Shown here in pieces: positions 24,976-35,216 of a stretch of 64,000 nucleotides of DNA. The notes below the pieces were generated by a model. It was not told the origin of the DNA. It worked only from the letters and a program-made list of their open reading frames with translations, and ran no database searches. A program made the position numbers and the translations under genes. Position 1 is the stretch's first letter; every line of letters begins with the position of its first letter. The DNA is taken from positions 124,001-188,000 of the forward strand of contig NZ_JABBEA010000004.1 in NCBI RefSeq assembly GCF_012912005.1, read 5' to 3'. Origin of the DNA: Paenibacillus sp. SZ31. GTDB lineage: Bacteria; Bacillota; Bacilli; Paenibacillales; Paenibacillaceae.

Positions 24976-27135
24976 TTATTCTAATGAACCGACATACATA
25001 CCTCTGCCATTCGTACCTACATATACCTGACCATAGATTTGTCGGTCTGCCGCCATAATTTGCGGTTCATTGCCCAACCCGATTCCAGCACCTATAGGTC
25101 CTATATTGTTCCAGGTTGCCCCCATATCATCGGAACGGAAGAATCCATTCACATTATTTACGGTGCCGTATACATAGACGGCTGGAACAAATTTGCCTGG
25201 CTGAGCTTTTCCAAAGGCAAATAATTTGGAATTCTGTACGTTCTGGATCTTGGAAAATGTATTTCCCGAGTTCGTCGATGCATATAGTCCATCGGTTCCC
25301 AAACTTACCCATACGGCATTCGCCACACCGGGTGCAGCCTCGACTTTAATAAAGCTCGTATTGATATCCGTATTAACAGGAAGGCGAACCGCATTCGCTT
25401 TAGACCAGTTGGCTCCTGCATCCGTAGACCGATACAGATAACCAGCAGCATACATATAAAATTTATATCCATTGATGCGATCGGCAGCCAGTGGATGATT
25501 ATAGGCGAAGACCATATTCCCCCCGATAGCCTGAAAAGGGGCACCATTCATATTTTGCCATGTTGCGCCACGATTCGTGCTTCTGACCGGATTACCGGTC
25601 TGGGGGTAATAAACAATTACATTCGGATTGATAGCCGAGTAGGCGACCCTCCCCAGTTTGGAGCCAGCTGGAACATTCATTGGAGTTACGGTAACTCCGT
25701 TATTGGAAGAGACAAATAAACGTGTGGTCGTACCATACCAGTCGCTGCTTCCCAGAAATATCATGTAATTCGGATTTGCTTCATGATAGTCAATACTTAC
25801 AATTTCTCGCATACCCGCGAGCGGGATTTTATTGAGAGGAACATCGGATACATTCTCATGTCTAAATCCGACCTGATCTGTTAAACCGCTAAAGAATGAA
25901 ACACCTTGAGGTGGTGTGGATGCAGTCAGCGCAACGACTTCTTCATGACCATCTGTAATGGCTTCCCAAGTACTCGCAGTACTGCCAGTCAATCCATTTG
26001 TACCATTGATATTTTCTGTCTTGTATACACCAAACCAGTCTGTAGCATATACGGTACCCGGGTTATGTGGATCGAACTTGATGCTGGATGTCGCTGAGAA
26101 AAACATGTTGGGTGTCCACCAGGACGGTTTGGATACCAGTGACTTGCTCACTGTTGTCCAACTAAGTCCGCCGTTTACCGAACGATACAGTGGCAGGTTA
26201 TCTCCGCCTGTTCGAACGGCTGCCAAGATATGATTATCGTTTTGGGGATCGATCGTGATCCCATAATAAGACGAGTAGCTGGAACTTGGCGTGATATTCG
26301 TCCACTGCACACCATTGAACTTGTAGACGCCCTGATTATCAGTAGTCACATATAACGTGCCGTTCTTTGCCACAGTCATACGCGCAGGATATTCGGGACT
26401 TCTCCCGGTAAGTTGCCAGGTCGTCTGCCCATTGCTTCTTGGTGCTTTGCTATACACACCAATGCCGCGAACCCCTGCATACACAACTTGACCTTGCTTC
26501 GTCACGGGATTTAATCCATAGGCTACACTCCGTATACCCTCACCGGACAGCCCGCTCGGTACATCCCACACCTTGCTCCACGTAGCTGCACCATCGCTGG
26601 AGGTGTACAATCCATCATATCGCGTACCGACATGCAGGTAATTGGAGTTCGTTGGATTAACAGCGATGCTCTCACCCATGGCTCGATGGATATTTCCATT
26701 TGATTCGTTCCGAAGATTGAGTCCCGTCCGAATCCAGGTTTCTCCTCGATCTGTGGATTTCAGAATATCACTTGGCCCCACATTTCCGTACTTCCCAGCA
26801 GCGATATACACGACATTGGGGTTTTGCTGATCCAGCGCAATTCCATCTACGCCGTACAGATTGCTATCCTCATCTCCGAAATGGTCCAGTAGTGGAACCC
26901 AATCTCCTGAAGTGACATCCAGTCTGTAAGCTCCTCCAACGTCAGTTCGAGCGTAAACCAGATCAGGCTCAGTCGGATGAATGACCACCCCGGTAACGTA
27001 CCCCCCACCACCAATAGGTATATTATTCCATTGATAGCTTTGAGCTGATTGAACATAATTTGTACTTGTCGGTATCATGAGCATATACATTAGTAGCACA
27101 ATCAGGGACAATTTCATTAGCCTGGAGATACGCAT
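24976..27135 (-). CDS. secreted GH74-like beta-propeller glycosidase
   Basis: A 719-residue exported protein with a signal peptide (about 1-33) and repeated beta-propeller blades (S-x-DxGxTW / Asp-box repeats such as STDRGETW, SSDGAATW, STDAGANW, SDDMGATW). It follows the GH74 pattern. Near the N-terminus GGGGYVTGVVIHPTEPDLVYARTDVGGAYR places a candidate catalytic Asp at about residue 65. The segment SGLTDQVGFRH places the second at about 420, where GH74 enzymes have GDVGGFRH. GH74 enzymes are endo-xyloglucanases. Its position inside an EPS operon suggests it trims or degrades the polymer made by the cluster. ATG 27135 has AGGGCGG eight bases upstream. Confidence 0.84.
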   Translation of the reverse strand: MRISRLMKLSLIVLLMYMLMIPTSTNYVQSAQSYQWNNIPIGGGGYVTGVVIHPTEPDLVYARTDVGGAYRLDVTSGDWVPLLDHFGDEDSNLYGVDGIALDQQNPNVVYIAAGKYGNVGPSDILKSTDRGETWIRTGLNLRNESNGNIHRAMGESIAVNPTNSNYLHVGTRYDGLYTSSDGAATWSKVWDVPSGLSGEGIRSVAYGLNPVTKQGQVVYAGVRGIGVYSKAPRSNGQTTWQLTGRSPEYPARMTVAKNGTLYVTTDNQGVYKFNGVQWTNITPSSSYSSYYGITIDPQNDNHILAAVRTGGDNLPLYRSVNGGLSWTTVSKSLVSKPSWWTPNMFFSATSSIKFDPHNPGTVYATDWFGVYKTENINGTNGLTGSTASTWEAITDGHEEVVALTASTPPQGVSFFSGLTDQVGFRHENVSDVPLNKIPLAGMREIVSIDYHEANPNYMIFLGSSDWYGTTTRLFVSSNNGVTVTPMNVPAGSKLGRVAYSAINPNVIVYYPQTGNPVRSTNRGATWQNMNGAPFQAIGGNMVFAYNHPLAADRINGYKFYMYAAGYLYRSTDAGANWSKANAVRLPVNTDINTSFIKVEAAPGVANAVWVSLGTDGLYASTNSGNTFSKIQNVQNSKLFAFGKAQPGKFVPAVYVYGTVNNVNGFFRSDDMGATWNNIGPIGAGIGLGNEPQIMAADRQIYGQVYVGTNGRGMYVGSLE

Positions 27136-27156
27136 CTGGTTCACCGCCCTATCCGA

Positions 27157-28077
27157 TCATTTTGAATGTTCTTCAATCATCTGATGTATCCTGTCTCGTT
27201 CCGACTGTTCCACGATATAGTAATACACGCCGTCTATTTTCTTGCCCGTGCCTTTAATCTCAACGGATTCAATATGATCCAGTACTGAACGATAATTGGA
27301 GAACATCTGCTTCATCTCATCAAAGGTAACGTCGGTTCTGACATGAGCACTGACTTCGTCCAGCAACGTCTCCAGTTGCAACACGTTGGATACCTGGACC
27401 GTATTCTTCAGCACTTGTTTGATGATCTCCCGCTGGCGGTCATTCCGCCCAAGATCTCCCTTCGGATCATCATAACGCATCCGCGAAAATCCCAAAGCAG
27501 CTTCACCATCCAGATGAATATTCCCTTGCTCGAACCGGTAACCCTCATAGTCAAATGCGAAAGGGTTATTCACATTCACTCCACCCACCATGTCGATGAC
27601 TTGTGCAAAGCCCTCCATATTCACCTTCATGTAGTAGTGTATGGGAACGTTGAGCAATTGTTCCACTGTTTGCACAGACATGTTAACACCACCAAAAGCG
27701 TAAGCATGATTGACCTTATCCTCCGTGCCATGTCCTACAATACTCGTTCTGGTATCCCGCGGGATGTTAAACATAAGTACGGATTGTTTTGCAGGGTTAA
27801 CACTCAATACAATTATGGTGTCGGAGCGCCCCCGATCATTGGAGCGCTCATCCACACCCAGAATTAAAGCATTGAAAGGTTCTTCATTCTCCATGTCCAC
27901 AGGGAAATCTCCCCCGCCCCTCTGGTCAACAATGGATACCTGTTTGATGGGTTCCCGGGGCTCATACATTTGATCCGCCGCTGATTTGACATGCAGATAC
28001 AGATACACAGAATATCCAATCATGACAACTGCAACAAGGGAAAGGGCACCTAATGTTATTTTGATCCCGCGTCTCAT
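27157..28077 (-). CDS. LytR-CpsA-Psr (LCP) family glycopolymer transferase
   Basis: A 306-residue single-pass membrane protein with a transmembrane helix at about 6-28. The LCP catalytic domain (about 75-225) has the lipid-phosphate-binding motifs ILGVDER, GRSDTIIVLSV, IPRDTR, KVNHAYAFGG and FSRMRYDD...RQ. LCP enzymes attach polyprenyl-linked polymers to peptidoglycan, so this one may anchor the EPS as a capsule. ATG 28077 is chosen for GGAGG seven bases upstream, which also removes an overlap with ugd. Confidence 0.92.
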   Translation of the reverse strand: MRRGIKITLGALSLVAVVMIGYSVYLYLHVKSAADQMYEPREPIKQVSIVDQRGGGDFPVDMENEEPFNALILGVDERSNDRGRSDTIIVLSVNPAKQSVLMFNIPRDTRTSIVGHGTEDKVNHAYAFGGVNMSVQTVEQLLNVPIHYYMKVNMEGFAQVIDMVGGVNVNNPFAFDYEGYRFEQGNIHLDGEAALGFSRMRYDDPKGDLGRNDRQREIIKQVLKNTVQVSNVLQLETLLDEVSAHVRTDVTFDEMKQMFSNYRSVLDHIESVEIKGTGKKIDGVYYYIVEQSERDRIHQMIEEHSK

Positions 28078-28090
28078 GTTATGGCCTCCG

Positions 28091-29422
28091 TCAGATGACT
28101 GCCGTTTTTCTTCCATCGATATTGGTTAGACCTGGACGACCGACGGAGTAGTATTGAAAGGACGTGTCTTTGATCTGTTCTTCTCCGTAGATGTTTCTTC
28201 CATCAATGAGAATGGGTTGATTCATATGCGCTGCCAAATCAGTCAGATTAACCTCCATGAACTCTTTCCACTCGGTCAGGACACAGAGTGCATCAGCACC
28301 TTGCGCCGCGTTCATTGCACGATCTTCCCACGTAATGGATGGGGAATCCACCTCTTTGCGGAAGTTCTCGGTAGCAATGGGATCATATGCCCGAATCACT
28401 GCTCCCTCCTCAAGCAAACGCTGAATGATCTCAATCGCCGGAGCATCCCGAACATCGTCGGTATCCGGCTTGAAAGCGAGCCCCCAGATCGCAATTTGCT
28501 TCCCTTCGAGTGAACCAAGTGCGTCTTCCAGTTTGCGAATGACGTTGAAGCGTTGATCCTTGTTCACTTCCACCACGGACTTCAGCAGTTTGAAGTCATA
28601 ATCCACATTACCTGCAATTTGAATTAAAGCTTGTGTATCCTTAGGGAAACAGGAACCTCCATATCCAATGCCTGCCTTGAGAAAGGAAGCACCGATTCGT
28701 CTGTCATATCCCATGCCTTCGGCAACGCGGCTGACATCTGCTCCTACTTTTTCACAGATGTTAGAGATTTCGTTGATAAATGAGATCTTGGTTGCCAGGA
28801 AAGCGTTGGATGCATATTTAATCATTTCGGCCGAGCGAATATCCGTAACAATAATCTGATCGGTTAATGGCTGATGCAGTTCTTTCAACGTGGCAACTGC
28901 CCGATCGCTATGTGTCCCAATGACTATCCGGTCAGGATACAGTGTGTCCTGCACAGCGGTACCTTCCCGCAGGAACTCCGGTACCGATGCCATGTCGAAT
29001 GGGTGACTCGTCAAACTGCTGATCCATTCCTGAATGCGATCGTTGGTTCCGACAGGAACAGTGCTTTTAGTCATTATTATTTTATAATTATCCATATAAG
29101 AACCAATTTCTCGTGCAACAAGCTCAATAAAACTCAGATTCGCTTCGCCATTCGGCAGGGACGGCGTTCCTACAGCGATGATAATAATATCCGAACGACT
29201 GATGGCATCCTGAATTTTGGTGGTGAAGGACAGCCTTCCCGCTTTCATATTGGCATTCATGATGTCCTTGAGACCCGGTTCATAGATAGGTACATGACCA
29301 TCCGTCAACATATTCACTTTTTCAACATTATTGTCGACACAGATCACATTATTTCCCAGTTCCGAAAAACATACGCCCGATACCAAACCCACATACCCTG
29401 TGCCAATCACCGTAATATTCAT
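28091..29422 (-). CDS. ugd: UDP-glucose 6-dehydrogenase
   Basis: Oxidises UDP-glucose to UDP-glucuronate in two NAD-dependent steps. The 443-residue protein starts MNITVIGTGYVGLVSG (Rossmann glycine motif). It has FLREGTAVQD and the catalytic Cys258 in GYGGSCFPKD, then the C-terminal UDP-binding part with GLAFKPDTDDVRDAPA. ATG 29422 follows GGGGGAG. With gtaB in the same operon it predicts glucuronic acid in the polymer. Confidence 0.96.
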   Translation of the reverse strand: MNITVIGTGYVGLVSGVCFSELGNNVICVDNNVEKVNMLTDGHVPIYEPGLKDIMNANMKAGRLSFTTKIQDAISRSDIIIIAVGTPSLPNGEANLSFIELVAREIGSYMDNYKIIMTKSTVPVGTNDRIQEWISSLTSHPFDMASVPEFLREGTAVQDTLYPDRIVIGTHSDRAVATLKELHQPLTDQIIVTDIRSAEMIKYASNAFLATKISFINEISNICEKVGADVSRVAEGMGYDRRIGASFLKAGIGYGGSCFPKDTQALIQIAGNVDYDFKLLKSVVEVNKDQRFNVIRKLEDALGSLEGKQIAIWGLAFKPDTDDVRDAPAIEIIQRLLEEGAVIRAYDPIATENFRKEVDSPSITWEDRAMNAAQGADALCVLTEWKEFMEVNLTDLAAHMNQPILIDGRNIYGEEQIKDTSFQYYSVGRPGLTNIDGRKTAVI

Positions 29423-29454
29423 TCCATAATCTCCCCCATGTCCTAATGTGTTGG

Positions 29455-30837
29455 TTACGCGTGCTTCACATATGTCTGAACAATATCCTGCCATCCGGTA
29501 GATACTCTAACGATATCTTCCTCAATCAGCTGGCTGCCGATCTGCACTTCGATGATCTCCAGTTCCGTAACAGCTCTGACGGAATGAAGCATACTCCGAT
29601 CAATGACCACCGTGTCTCCTTGCCCGATCATTCGGCTCTGCCCATCCAGAATCAATTCCCCTGTTCCTGATACAACCGTCCATACCTCATTGCGAAGCAA
29701 ATGATATTGATAACTCAGGTTTTTCCCGGCACTAATGCAGATTCGTTTGGTGAGAACCTCGCCGCCAGATTCGTTTCTTGTATAATCCAGCACCCGGTAG
29801 CACCCCCATCTGCGCTCCTCATACATGGGACGTTGATCCTCATTCTTCAAGATTTCCTTGATGCCTGGGCTAGCCTCTTTGTCACTGACCAGAATGCCAT
29901 CCGGACTCACAGCTACCACCACATCTGACAAGCCCAATATCGCAACCGGGATGTTCAATTCATTGACCAGGTGAGTATTCAGGGAATCTCCCGTGATCCA
30001 TCCTTTTCCTACCACCGAAGTTCCCATCTCTTCCGTGAGTGTGTTCCACGTGCCTAGATCTTTCCAGAAGCCGTTATACGGAATGGCGATAATCTGATTG
30101 GCTCGCTCGACCACCTGGTAATCAAAACTGATCTTGTTCAATCTTCCGTATTGCTTCAGCATTTCGTCGTACTGTATCGGCAGTTCCATCTCAATCAGCA
30201 GATTGATCAAATAACCCAGCTTAAAAGCAAAAACCCCGCAATTCCATAATGCGGCCTGCTCCATCATAAGGGCCGCATCGGATTCGCAGGGTTTCTCCTG
30301 GAACTTCGCTACATTCACGTATTCATTGTTATTTTCACTGGAAGATAGGGATTGCGGAATGATGTATCCGTACTTCTCTGACGGGTACGTCGGCACAACC
30401 CCCATTAAGGCCAGATCAGCACCAGATTTATCCAGCATCTCTGGCAAAGTTGCCAGAACCTCAAAGAATTCTTTCTCTACAAAAGGATCGACTGGCAAGA
30501 CTGCAATGGTCTCATTCAGACTCACACTCTCTACGGAATACAGATAAGAGGCTGCGAGCGCAATCGCAGGAAACGTATCTCTGCGCTCTGGCTCCACGAC
30601 CAGTCTCACATCGTCTCCCAGCTGAGAAGTCAGAATCTCGACCTGAGGCAAACTGGTTGCGATAAGCGCCTGTGATGCAAGTCCGGCATGATTCAGCTGT
30701 CGCCATACCCGCTGTACCATGGATTCCGGACTTCCCTCAGGCCCGTGAAGCACTTTAAGAAATTGCTTGGATCTGGAATCGTTGGATAACGGCCAGAGAC
30801 GCTTGCCAGAACCGCCGGATAACAGAATACTTCTCAT
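29455..30837 (-). CDS. manC: mannose-1-phosphate guanylyltransferase, ManC type
   Basis: Makes GDP-mannose. The 460-residue protein has the nucleotidyltransferase start ILLSGGSGKRLWPLSN, AVLPVDPFV, EKYGYIIP and FQEKP. A C-terminal cupin-like type II phosphomannose isomerase region (about 345-455, RRWGCYRVLDY, GKNLSYQYHLLRNEVWTVVSGTGEL) gives it the bifunctional ManC layout. It overlaps the pyruvyltransferase stop by four bases. No GDP-mannose dehydratase is nearby, so mannose itself is the likely residue. Confidence 0.93.
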   Translation of the reverse strand: MRSILLSGGSGKRLWPLSNDSRSKQFLKVLHGPEGSPESMVQRVWRQLNHAGLASQALIATSLPQVEILTSQLGDDVRLVVEPERRDTFPAIALAASYLYSVESVSLNETIAVLPVDPFVEKEFFEVLATLPEMLDKSGADLALMGVVPTYPSEKYGYIIPQSLSSSENNNEYVNVAKFQEKPCESDAALMMEQAALWNCGVFAFKLGYLINLLIEMELPIQYDEMLKQYGRLNKISFDYQVVERANQIIAIPYNGFWKDLGTWNTLTEEMGTSVVGKGWITGDSLNTHLVNELNIPVAILGLSDVVVAVSPDGILVSDKEASPGIKEILKNEDQRPMYEERRWGCYRVLDYTRNESGGEVLTKRICISAGKNLSYQYHLLRNEVWTVVSGTGELILDGQSRMIGQGDTVVIDRSMLHSVRAVTELEIIEVQIGSQLIEEDIVRVSTGWQDIVQTYVKHA

Positions 30838-31862
30838 AGGGCTGCACCATCCGAAAGTACAACCGTACTTGCTCCCTTGCCGCTCTCGGTTGGCTTGTTA
30901 TATGTGCTGGTCTGATTGGATTCGAGTCTGCCTGCTGGATTGCTCTTCGTCCAGGCTGCATAATAATTCGAGTTCTTGCCATATGAATTATCCAGCAGGA
31001 TGTTCGGTTGATCCAGGAGACAAGCGAGAATATGTCCATGCAGACGGGATGTCGTGATGGTTTGGTATTTATTGAATTCCTTAATGGCCGTATGTACCAT
31101 CCGATCAGAGTATTTGTACCACAACCAGCGGGCGAAAGAGCTACCTTTCCCTGACTTCAACCGGGATGTAATCATGCGAATGATCTTCCGGTCGACCCGG
31201 TTGTACAATGTCTCCCAGTCTTTAAACGTGGCCTTGGGTCCACTGACGGATTCGTAATGCACCTGATTCTGAGTCTTCTCAATGTCTTTACGGAAGAAAT
31301 ACAACATCTCTGCAGTAGGCTGGCTCTTGGACTTAAGAGGCCACAATTGATGTGCCATATCCGGAGATAGATACACATTGGTTTGTTGAAATTCTTTACT
31401 GGCTATCTCATAAGATAATGTATCCCTAACAAAAAAGTGTACATCCTTATGACGATTGAATACTTGGGCTGTCTTTTTCAATTCAATATCACTCTTGTAA
31501 AACATCGTCTGTGGTAGAATTACGATCCGGTGATTCGGATGTTGAGCAATCATCCGTTCTCTCAATTTCTGATGGGCAGGGTACAAGTCACCAAAGTTAC
31601 CTCCCCCGTGCAACACAATCGTGATGCCTTCCGGAACCTTGAGAGACAAAGGGCAATCCAGAATGCTGTATCTGGCACGTACATGAATATCATTGTCTCG
31701 GAAGAAAGCCTCAGTACCTTTCATAATCAACAAGTCGCCACCATTGCTATGCACCGGATAATCCAGATAATAGATTTCGGTACGGGGTGGAATGACCTTC
31801 AAAATCTGACGTAAATGTCCCTTCAACTCTTCCATTGGATGAATATTGTTAGTGCCCAGCAT
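30834..31862 (-). CDS. polysaccharide pyruvyl transferase family protein
   Basis: A 342-residue protein of the CsaB/EpsO-type pyruvyltransferase family: YPVHSNGGDLLIMKGTEAFF, VLHGGGNFGDLY and TTSRLHGHILACLLDQPNILLDNSYGKN. These enzymes add pyruvate ketals from phosphoenolpyruvate to sugars, giving the polymer negative charge. ATG 31862 is preferred over ATG 31868 because AAGGAGG is too close to the latter. It overlaps the flippase by 14 bases. Confidence 0.9.
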   Translation of the reverse strand: MLGTNNIHPMEELKGHLRQILKVIPPRTEIYYLDYPVHSNGGDLLIMKGTEAFFRDNDIHVRARYSILDCPLSLKVPEGITIVLHGGGNFGDLYPAHQKLRERMIAQHPNHRIVILPQTMFYKSDIELKKTAQVFNRHKDVHFFVRDTLSYEIASKEFQQTNVYLSPDMAHQLWPLKSKSQPTAEMLYFFRKDIEKTQNQVHYESVSGPKATFKDWETLYNRVDRKIIRMITSRLKSGKGSSFARWLWYKYSDRMVHTAIKEFNKYQTITTSRLHGHILACLLDQPNILLDNSYGKNSNYYAAWTKSNPAGRLESNQTSTYNKPTESGKGASTVVLSDGAAL

Positions 31863-33237
31863 CTCCATCTCCTCCTTGGGTGACTCTTCTTCTTTTTTTG
31901 TTTAACCGTTCATAGAGAAACGGTAGATCTTGCTTGTCATAGAACATGGCGGCAAACTTCACCTTAAATACAATCTTCATCGCGGCCACAGTGACCACCA
32001 TTCGTACAATGGACCCGATCAGCAAAGCAATCGCAATGCCATTAAGCCCCCATAGCGGGGTGAACACGAAGAACAAGGCCACCGTCACCGAGAGTGCAAT
32101 GAGCTGTCTGATCATCACAAGCCCTGGCCGACCCAGTGCATTGAAGGCGGATGCCAGAATCCATGAGCCACCACCAATGATGCATTCCACAGCCAAAATA
32201 TAAAATGCGACGCTCGCTTCCAAAAATTCGGAGCCAAATAGAAGACCCATCAGGTAGTTCCCCACAAACATGGTCGGTATAACGATGATCATCATGACCA
32301 TGAGCGAGATGCGGAAGGCTCTGCCGACCGTTCGAATAATCTGCTCTTGGGGTAATCCGGTCACTTTTGGGAAAACAACATTGCTGATCGCCGTTTGAAC
32401 TGCATTGTAGATTCGGGACAGCGCAAACACAACGGAATACAATCCGAAATCACGCGGGGTGAGCAAAGCCAAAATAATGATCTTATCAAACTGGGTATAC
32501 AATGTTCCTAGCAATTCAACGCCATACACCTTGCTGCCATAACCGAAAAGTTTCTTGGCCGAACTCTGGTCCACCCGATCCTTGAACCATCTCAGTCTTA
32601 ATTCATTACGGTTGGCATAGATAGCCCACGCCACCACTGAGAAGCTGGTTACAAAATAGATCGCAGCCGCGAGCTGAATGCTCAGCATGCCCAGGCCCCA
32701 TAACACAAAAAGCCCGCCTACATTAAACAGGGGGATCATTAACCGGATGCCATTATATACAGCGAATTTCTCCCGACTCTGCGAGAGGGCTGATATGAGA
32801 TTGATGACAATGAGTACAGGGACCGTAGCAATCGTATACCATCTGGATATCTGCACGACCTCTGGCGGAAAGCTGGAGAGCCAGAAGGGTAATCCAAACC
32901 AGGCAACTATACCGATGATGATGCACACCGGAACCTGAAAGAGAAAACTTAACCGAACATACTGCGCACTCTTCTCAGTTGCACTCTGTTTGATGTTATA
33001 AATGATGGATGTCGGTAGTCCGAATCCTACCAATCCGGTTAATAGTGCAGGCCAGAATAGAATGGCCGAGAACGCACCCTTTCCCTCTACGCCGAACATG
33101 CGTGACGTCAAAATGGAAGACAGCATCGTCAGTGTCATAACCAGCAGATTGGTTCCACTTGTCTGGAATATGGCACTCATTAAGCCGTTTCCTCTGAATA
33201 CTTTGCGAAGTGCAACTTGCGCCATAGCGATCCTCAT
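31849..33237 (-). CDS. polysaccharide flippase, Wzx/MATE-like
   Basis: A 462-residue protein with 12-14 hydrophobic helices of the polysaccharide-transporter (PST) family, starting FQTSGTNLLVMTLTMLSSILTSRMFGVEGKGAFSAI. It probably flips undecaprenyl-linked repeat units across the membrane. The start overlaps the previous stop (ATGA). The basic C-terminus (ERLNKKRRR) fits a cytosolic tail. Confidence 0.9.
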   Translation of the reverse strand: MRIAMAQVALRKVFRGNGLMSAIFQTSGTNLLVMTLTMLSSILTSRMFGVEGKGAFSAILFWPALLTGLVGFGLPTSIIYNIKQSATEKSAQYVRLSFLFQVPVCIIIGIVAWFGLPFWLSSFPPEVVQISRWYTIATVPVLIVINLISALSQSREKFAVYNGIRLMIPLFNVGGLFVLWGLGMLSIQLAAAIYFVTSFSVVAWAIYANRNELRLRWFKDRVDQSSAKKLFGYGSKVYGVELLGTLYTQFDKIIILALLTPRDFGLYSVVFALSRIYNAVQTAISNVVFPKVTGLPQEQIIRTVGRAFRISLMVMMIIVIPTMFVGNYLMGLLFGSEFLEASVAFYILAVECIIGGGSWILASAFNALGRPGLVMIRQLIALSVTVALFFVFTPLWGLNGIAIALLIGSIVRMVVTVAAMKIVFKVKFAAMFYDKQDLPFLYERLNKKRRRVTQGGDGDAGH

Positions 33238-34139
33238 CCCTTACTGTTTTGACGAAGCGACCCAACGATCATGCCGTTTCTGTAACATACTTTGGCAAGC
33301 TGACGTGTGAACCGATCTGCATTATAGATATAGATCAGCGAGGCTGTGATCCCCTGCGCAAGCTTGATTCCATGTTTGGCCGTACGCACAACACCACGAT
33401 CCTGATCCCGAATGGCATCACTCACACCCTGCCAATAGATTCGGCGCAGAAACCAGTTCTTCGTCGTTCGCTCTTTCGCTACTTTGTGTTGTACAGCGCC
33501 ATACGGCGTGTAATACACCTTGAACTTCGTCCGTATTCTTGCAATTAACTCACTCTCTTCACTGGAGAGAAGATTGTTCCCCACTCTTCCAAGGTCTTCA
33601 CGGAAGGGAGCCAGTTGATCGAAAACGGATAAACGAAAAGCCACATTCGCGCCAAATGGAATATAGGGGCTTTTCATCTCAGTTACTTCATCTGCAAAAT
33701 CCAGAATGGTGAACAGTGACCTGTTCTCGGGTGGAATCCACATCGGTTCGGGCACTTCCCAGATCGGATCAATCTTGCCACCGACACATCCAATGCTCTC
33801 GCTCATCTCAAACACGCTGACGATCTGGCGAATCCAGTCTCTGCAAGCAAAGGCATCATCGTCAAGAAACAGGATATATTCGCCGCGTGCCTCGTGAATG
33901 GCCCGGTTACGGGCTACAGACAAGCCTTGCTTTTCTTCCAACACATACCGTATTGAATGGTTCTCATGCTGCAAAATCGTTTGAAGCACGATTTCCCGTG
34001 TATTGTCTTTCGAATTGTTATCAATAAGAATGATCTCATAGTCGCTGCTTGCGTAATTCTGTTGTATTGCACTTCGTATGGCCTCTACCGCATCATGTGC
34101 ACGGTTATACGTACAGATCGCGACGGTTACCTTCATCAT
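33234..34139 (-). CDS. family 2 glycosyltransferase
   Basis: A 301-residue GT-A enzyme with TVAICTYNRA at the N-terminus, IILIDNNSKDNT, GLSVARNRAI and the DxD-type FLDDDAF. The middle part PYIPFGANVAFRLSVF...SSEESELIARI fits an inverting GT2 acting on a lipid-linked acceptor. Start is ATG 34139 or 34136, both after GGGGAT. The sugar it adds cannot be deduced. Confidence 0.9.
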   Translation of the reverse strand: MMKVTVAICTYNRAHDAVEAIRSAIQQNYASSDYEIILIDNNSKDNTREIVLQTILQHENHSIRYVLEEKQGLSVARNRAIHEARGEYILFLDDDAFACRDWIRQIVSVFEMSESIGCVGGKIDPIWEVPEPMWIPPENRSLFTILDFADEVTEMKSPYIPFGANVAFRLSVFDQLAPFREDLGRVGNNLLSSEESELIARIRTKFKVYYTPYGAVQHKVAKERTTKNWFLRRIYWQGVSDAIRDQDRGVVRTAKHGIKLAQGITASLIYIYNADRFTRQLAKVCYRNGMIVGSLRQNSKG

Positions 34140-34182
34140 TTCATCCCCATATTTTTGAATTAGGTCCACTCTCTCATCTGTA

Positions 34183-35205
34183 CTAATTGGAGTACAGGGT
34201 AAGTGTCCTTTGGGCAATCACTGGCCAGTCCAGACGCTCCAACGCTTTGACAAAACCACTGCCTTCCTGGAACTCCGATTGCTTTAACCGGATCATATTC
34301 ATCGCCTTGAGCAATCCATCCGGATCGGAAGGTTCGTAGAGCACCGCACAATCTTCCGGCAGATATTCCTCCAGCAGACCAATCCTTGGCGCTACAACCG
34401 GTTTGCCAAAGGTCAGTGCCAGAATCGCACTGCCTGAAGTCGCAATTTGTTTATAAGGAAGGATGATAGAATCCACCGCATCAAAATAATCCGAATATTC
34501 ATCGTCTTCAATAAAATGAAAATGGGTATGAATATGTCCGCTCTCGAGAAATTCTTCACCGAGATCGTAGTCCTTCACCTTTTTACCGGCAATCAACAGA
34601 TGGGCTTGATCGGAATTCAGATCCTTGAACGCCTCCAGCAAATCATCCACACCCTTGTACGGTGAGACCTGACCGAAGAACGCATACACATAACTATCCT
34701 CCGGGATGCCAAAGCGGGAGCGGATATTCACGCCTTTTCCCTGATACACTCCCTTGTAATGTCCATGCGGAATAATCTCGATCCGGCTGGAATCAATCCC
34801 AAACGTCGAACAGATTTCGGAGATCAAGGGTTTGCCCATGACAATCAGCTTGGAGCAATTTCGGACCAGTATTTTTCTCATCCAATAATCGAACCGCGTC
34901 TTGCCACTGTTGTGAGGCCAGATGTTATGCACCGTCCAGAATAATTTGGCCCCGCGCAAGCGTGCAAAACAGATCATCAATACATACAGAATGGATTTGA
35001 TCACTGTTGACAGCAGGGATGAACCTCTGTAATAGAAGCTGGGCCAATGAAAATGCAGCACATCATTTTTTCTCAATTTGATTAGATCTTTTTTGGTGAA
35101 CTGCTTCACTTCCCATCCCTTGTTCTCAATGGAATCGGATAACAGTTCATTGAATTTATTGTTCTCAATCATCTTGGGCAGCATATACACCGTCGGATTC
35201 TCCAT
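34183..35205 (-). CDS. family 4-type (GT-B) glycosyltransferase
   Basis: A 340-residue GT-B protein with LHFHWPSFYYRG, TVHNIWPHN, and a C-terminal nucleotide-sugar domain with FFGQVSPYKGVDDLLEAF, YFDAVDSIILPY and ATSGSAILALTFGKPVVAPRIG. It resembles glucosyl- or mannosyltransferases of EPS clusters. Donor unknown. Confidence 0.88.
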   Translation of the reverse strand: MENPTVYMLPKMIENNKFNELLSDSIENKGWEVKQFTKKDLIKLRKNDVLHFHWPSFYYRGSSLLSTVIKSILYVLMICFARLRGAKLFWTVHNIWPHNSGKTRFDYWMRKILVRNCSKLIVMGKPLISEICSTFGIDSSRIEIIPHGHYKGVYQGKGVNIRSRFGIPEDSYVYAFFGQVSPYKGVDDLLEAFKDLNSDQAHLLIAGKKVKDYDLGEEFLESGHIHTHFHFIEDDEYSDYFDAVDSIILPYKQIATSGSAILALTFGKPVVAPRIGLLEEYLPEDCAVLYEPSDPDGLLKAMNMIRLKQSEFQEGSGFVKALERLDWPVIAQRTLTLYSN

Positions 35206-35216
35206 CCAGGCACCTC

